From Larix kaempferi (lineage: Eukaryota; Streptophyta; Pinopsida; Pinales; Pinaceae): DNA of 64,000 nt. The stretch covers positions 6,666,001 to 6,730,000 of the forward strand of contig BSBM01000092.1 in assembly GCA_027924585.1 (NCBI GenBank), read 5' to 3'. Shown piece after piece: positions 62,330 through 64,000 of this stretch; the stretch's first letter is position 1, and the number at the start of each line of letters is the position of its first letter. The notes under the pieces were generated by a model. The model saw only the letters and a program-made list of their open reading frames with translations, made no database searches and was not told where the DNA came from. The translations under genes and the position numbers were made by a program.

Positions 62330-63730
62330 AATTAGGATCATTATTCATATGTCAGGTCAATTATTGATACGGTGCATTTCCTCACTCTAATAACTTTCAA
62401 CATGGAATAGCTTAAGACTCTTAACCTTTAGGCCATAACGTTTGAAAATGTTTAAATTAATATTTTCAATAATTTCATCTTTAATCAATTCTCATCCGAC
62501 TTTAATAGTTGTTTACATTAAATACATAATCATTTACTTACTTCATACAATTATTTCAATGTATTGTTATAACAAAGTAGTACAAGTATGATATAGTACT
62601 TCCTACATTTTATCATGATATAATTTACATAGGGTAAAACCTTGGATCTTTCTGCGTCTTGCTACGTCTTGCTACATTATTAACCATCCCAATTATCATG
62701 TGTGAAGACCGATGCCACTCCTTTTAGTTTTATTATCTTTTATAACTAACAAGACTACTTTCTATGCTTCAACTCATATTATTCTAAACACGTGTCATAC
62801 TATGATTTCTTCCTATTACGTTCCTATTAAGGTAAGCTAGGTCAATACTCTTAATTATCCATTGATGTTTTTTATAAACATATATTCTAATATAGCTTGA
62901 TTATCGATGTATGAATATATTTTCATTATTGGAATGTAATAAAGTGGAATATCTTGAATATTAGCAAAGCTAATTCCTAACATAGTGTCACAACCCATAT
63001 CTCCTTTAGTCTATATCGAGTTCACTTTAATATAAATACAAGGTTGCTAAGTATTTTGGGATAGCTGAAATCTTTTACTTAATCACATAATTGCTACTCA
63101 TAATTATTGAATAACAGTAATAATTCAGATTTACTTATGAATATTAGGAAAGTTATGATTAATAATGAATTCATATCAATCATAGATCATAATCATTAAA
63201 TTAAGATAGCATTTCTTACCATTTTTAAATTGCATGCAAGGACAATTATTTACAAATAGTTTTTATTTATATCAACACCATCATTAATAGATCCTTACAA
63301 AACTTATTGAACAATGCAAGTGTAAATTATTTATCTGAACAAGTTGACTTGCATACCTGAAAGCGACCAAAGGCTTGACTGCAACTTTTCACCCAACCAT
63401 TTGACCCTCTGTCCAGCGTATGTTTTCCTGCCGAGAAGTTACCCCCGAGATGGGAATTCGAATCCACTAGGGAAGAAGAGTCATTAGGAGTCTTTCACTA
63501 GGTAACCCCTCATTCTCTTACAAAACATCTAGTTGTACTTTTACTTTAATACGCTCTAAATACCTTTTTAATATATAAGTTCCATTTACTATAAGGAAAC
63601 TGGCTAGAAGTTACTCACATCATCTAGCACATAGATGGTATGTATAGTAACACCGTACAATGGAGTTGGGGCACGCCCTTCATCCTCCAACATGAAGGTA
63701 ATGTTTATAGTAAGATATAAAGAAATTCAA
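62330..63730. other. Intergenic, AT-rich
   Basis: No gene recognised. One GC-richer island (about 63400-63480) holds GGGAATTCGAATCC, a weak B-box-like word, without a foldable tRNA around it. Confidence 0.45.
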
Positions 63731-63738
63731 TCAAATTA

Positions 63739-63876
63739 GGGATGCACCCTCTTGGTTCCTTTCAACTCATAAATATATATCCATTACAGTTTACACATTG
63801 TGGGTTGTACCCTCTTCATTCCTTTAAACTCATAAATATATATGCATTTCATCTTACGCATTGTGGGATACGCCCT
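63739..63876. repeat. 63-bp tandem repeat, 2 full copies
   Basis: GGG..(G/A)..CCCTCTT(G/C), TTCCTTT(C/A)AACTCATAAAT and CATTGT recur at 63739 and 63802, with a third start at 63865. Confidence 0.9.
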
Positions 63877-63878
63877 CC

Positions 63879-63914
<36 letters not shown>
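63879..63914. repeat. (CA)14(TA)4 microsatellite
   Basis: Uninterrupted CA dinucleotides from 63879 to 63906, then TA repeats to about 63914. Confidence 0.95.
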
Positions 63915-63915
<1 letters not shown>

Positions 63916-64000
63916 GCATAATATACACATATTCTCAAGCATACATTCTACAGGTAATTTTTTAATAGAAATTCATATGTATACATATAATGATGCACTT

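Noticed and set aside
63400-63480. Possible tRNA or SINE B box (GGGAATTCGAATCC)
   Set aside because: No A box at the right distance and no cloverleaf around it.
1-64000. CRISPR array, bacterial operon or phage features
   Set aside because: The tandem repeats lack regular unique spacers, and all coding content is eukaryotic with introns and retrotransposons.

Overview
This window looks like nuclear DNA of a land plant. Evidence: intron-containing plant genes with GT-AG splice sites, many Ty1-copia remains with the tRNA-iMet primer site, a plant-type LINE, a CACTA end, and fragments resembling SEC10, NO VEIN-like and Agenet (G2484-1-like) genes. Low gene density and many decayed, nested transposons suggest a large, repeat-rich genome. 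I favour a gymnosperm, partly from the style of the lipoxygenase, but this is inference. All homology statements come from recognising motifs by eye; no search was run.

Layout. 1-2.25 kb: the 3' end of an LTR element with three tandem arrays and its LTR. 2.46-5.37 kb (-): decayed transposase of a family I cannot name. 5.4-6.45 kb: AT-rich degenerate repeat. 7.09-14.31 kb (+): a LINE split inside its endonuclease by a 4.5-kb non-coding insertion, running directly into a two-exon SEC10-like fragment (14.32-14.65 kb). 17.9-22.6 kb (-): Agenet-protein pseudogene. 25.4-27.8 kb: tRNA-like sequence, CACTA end, and a second copy of the transposase that the CACTA interrupted. 28.8-38.7 kb: about 360-bp satellite in two arms of opposite orientation, separated by a broken NO VEIN-like fragment; a 3.6-kb copia element with TSD CGGTA sits in the right arm. 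40.7-43.2 kb (-): structured gene of unknown function with one premature stop. 45.8-49.55 kb (-): nine-exon lipoxygenase gene, the best-preserved gene here. 52.6-59.4 kb (-): copia element with 631/632-bp LTRs and TSD CTAGA, much of its coding region missing. 61.0-62.2 kb (-): third copia pol remnant. The remainder is AT-rich and repetitive.

The main biological points are a lipoxygenase with an open nine-exon frame but altered iron-binding positions, a degenerate transposase family with a D-D-E-like signature present twice, and the inverted satellite arms around a captured gene fragment. No set of genes forms a pathway; the window is mainly a record of nested insertion and decay around one or two possible host genes.
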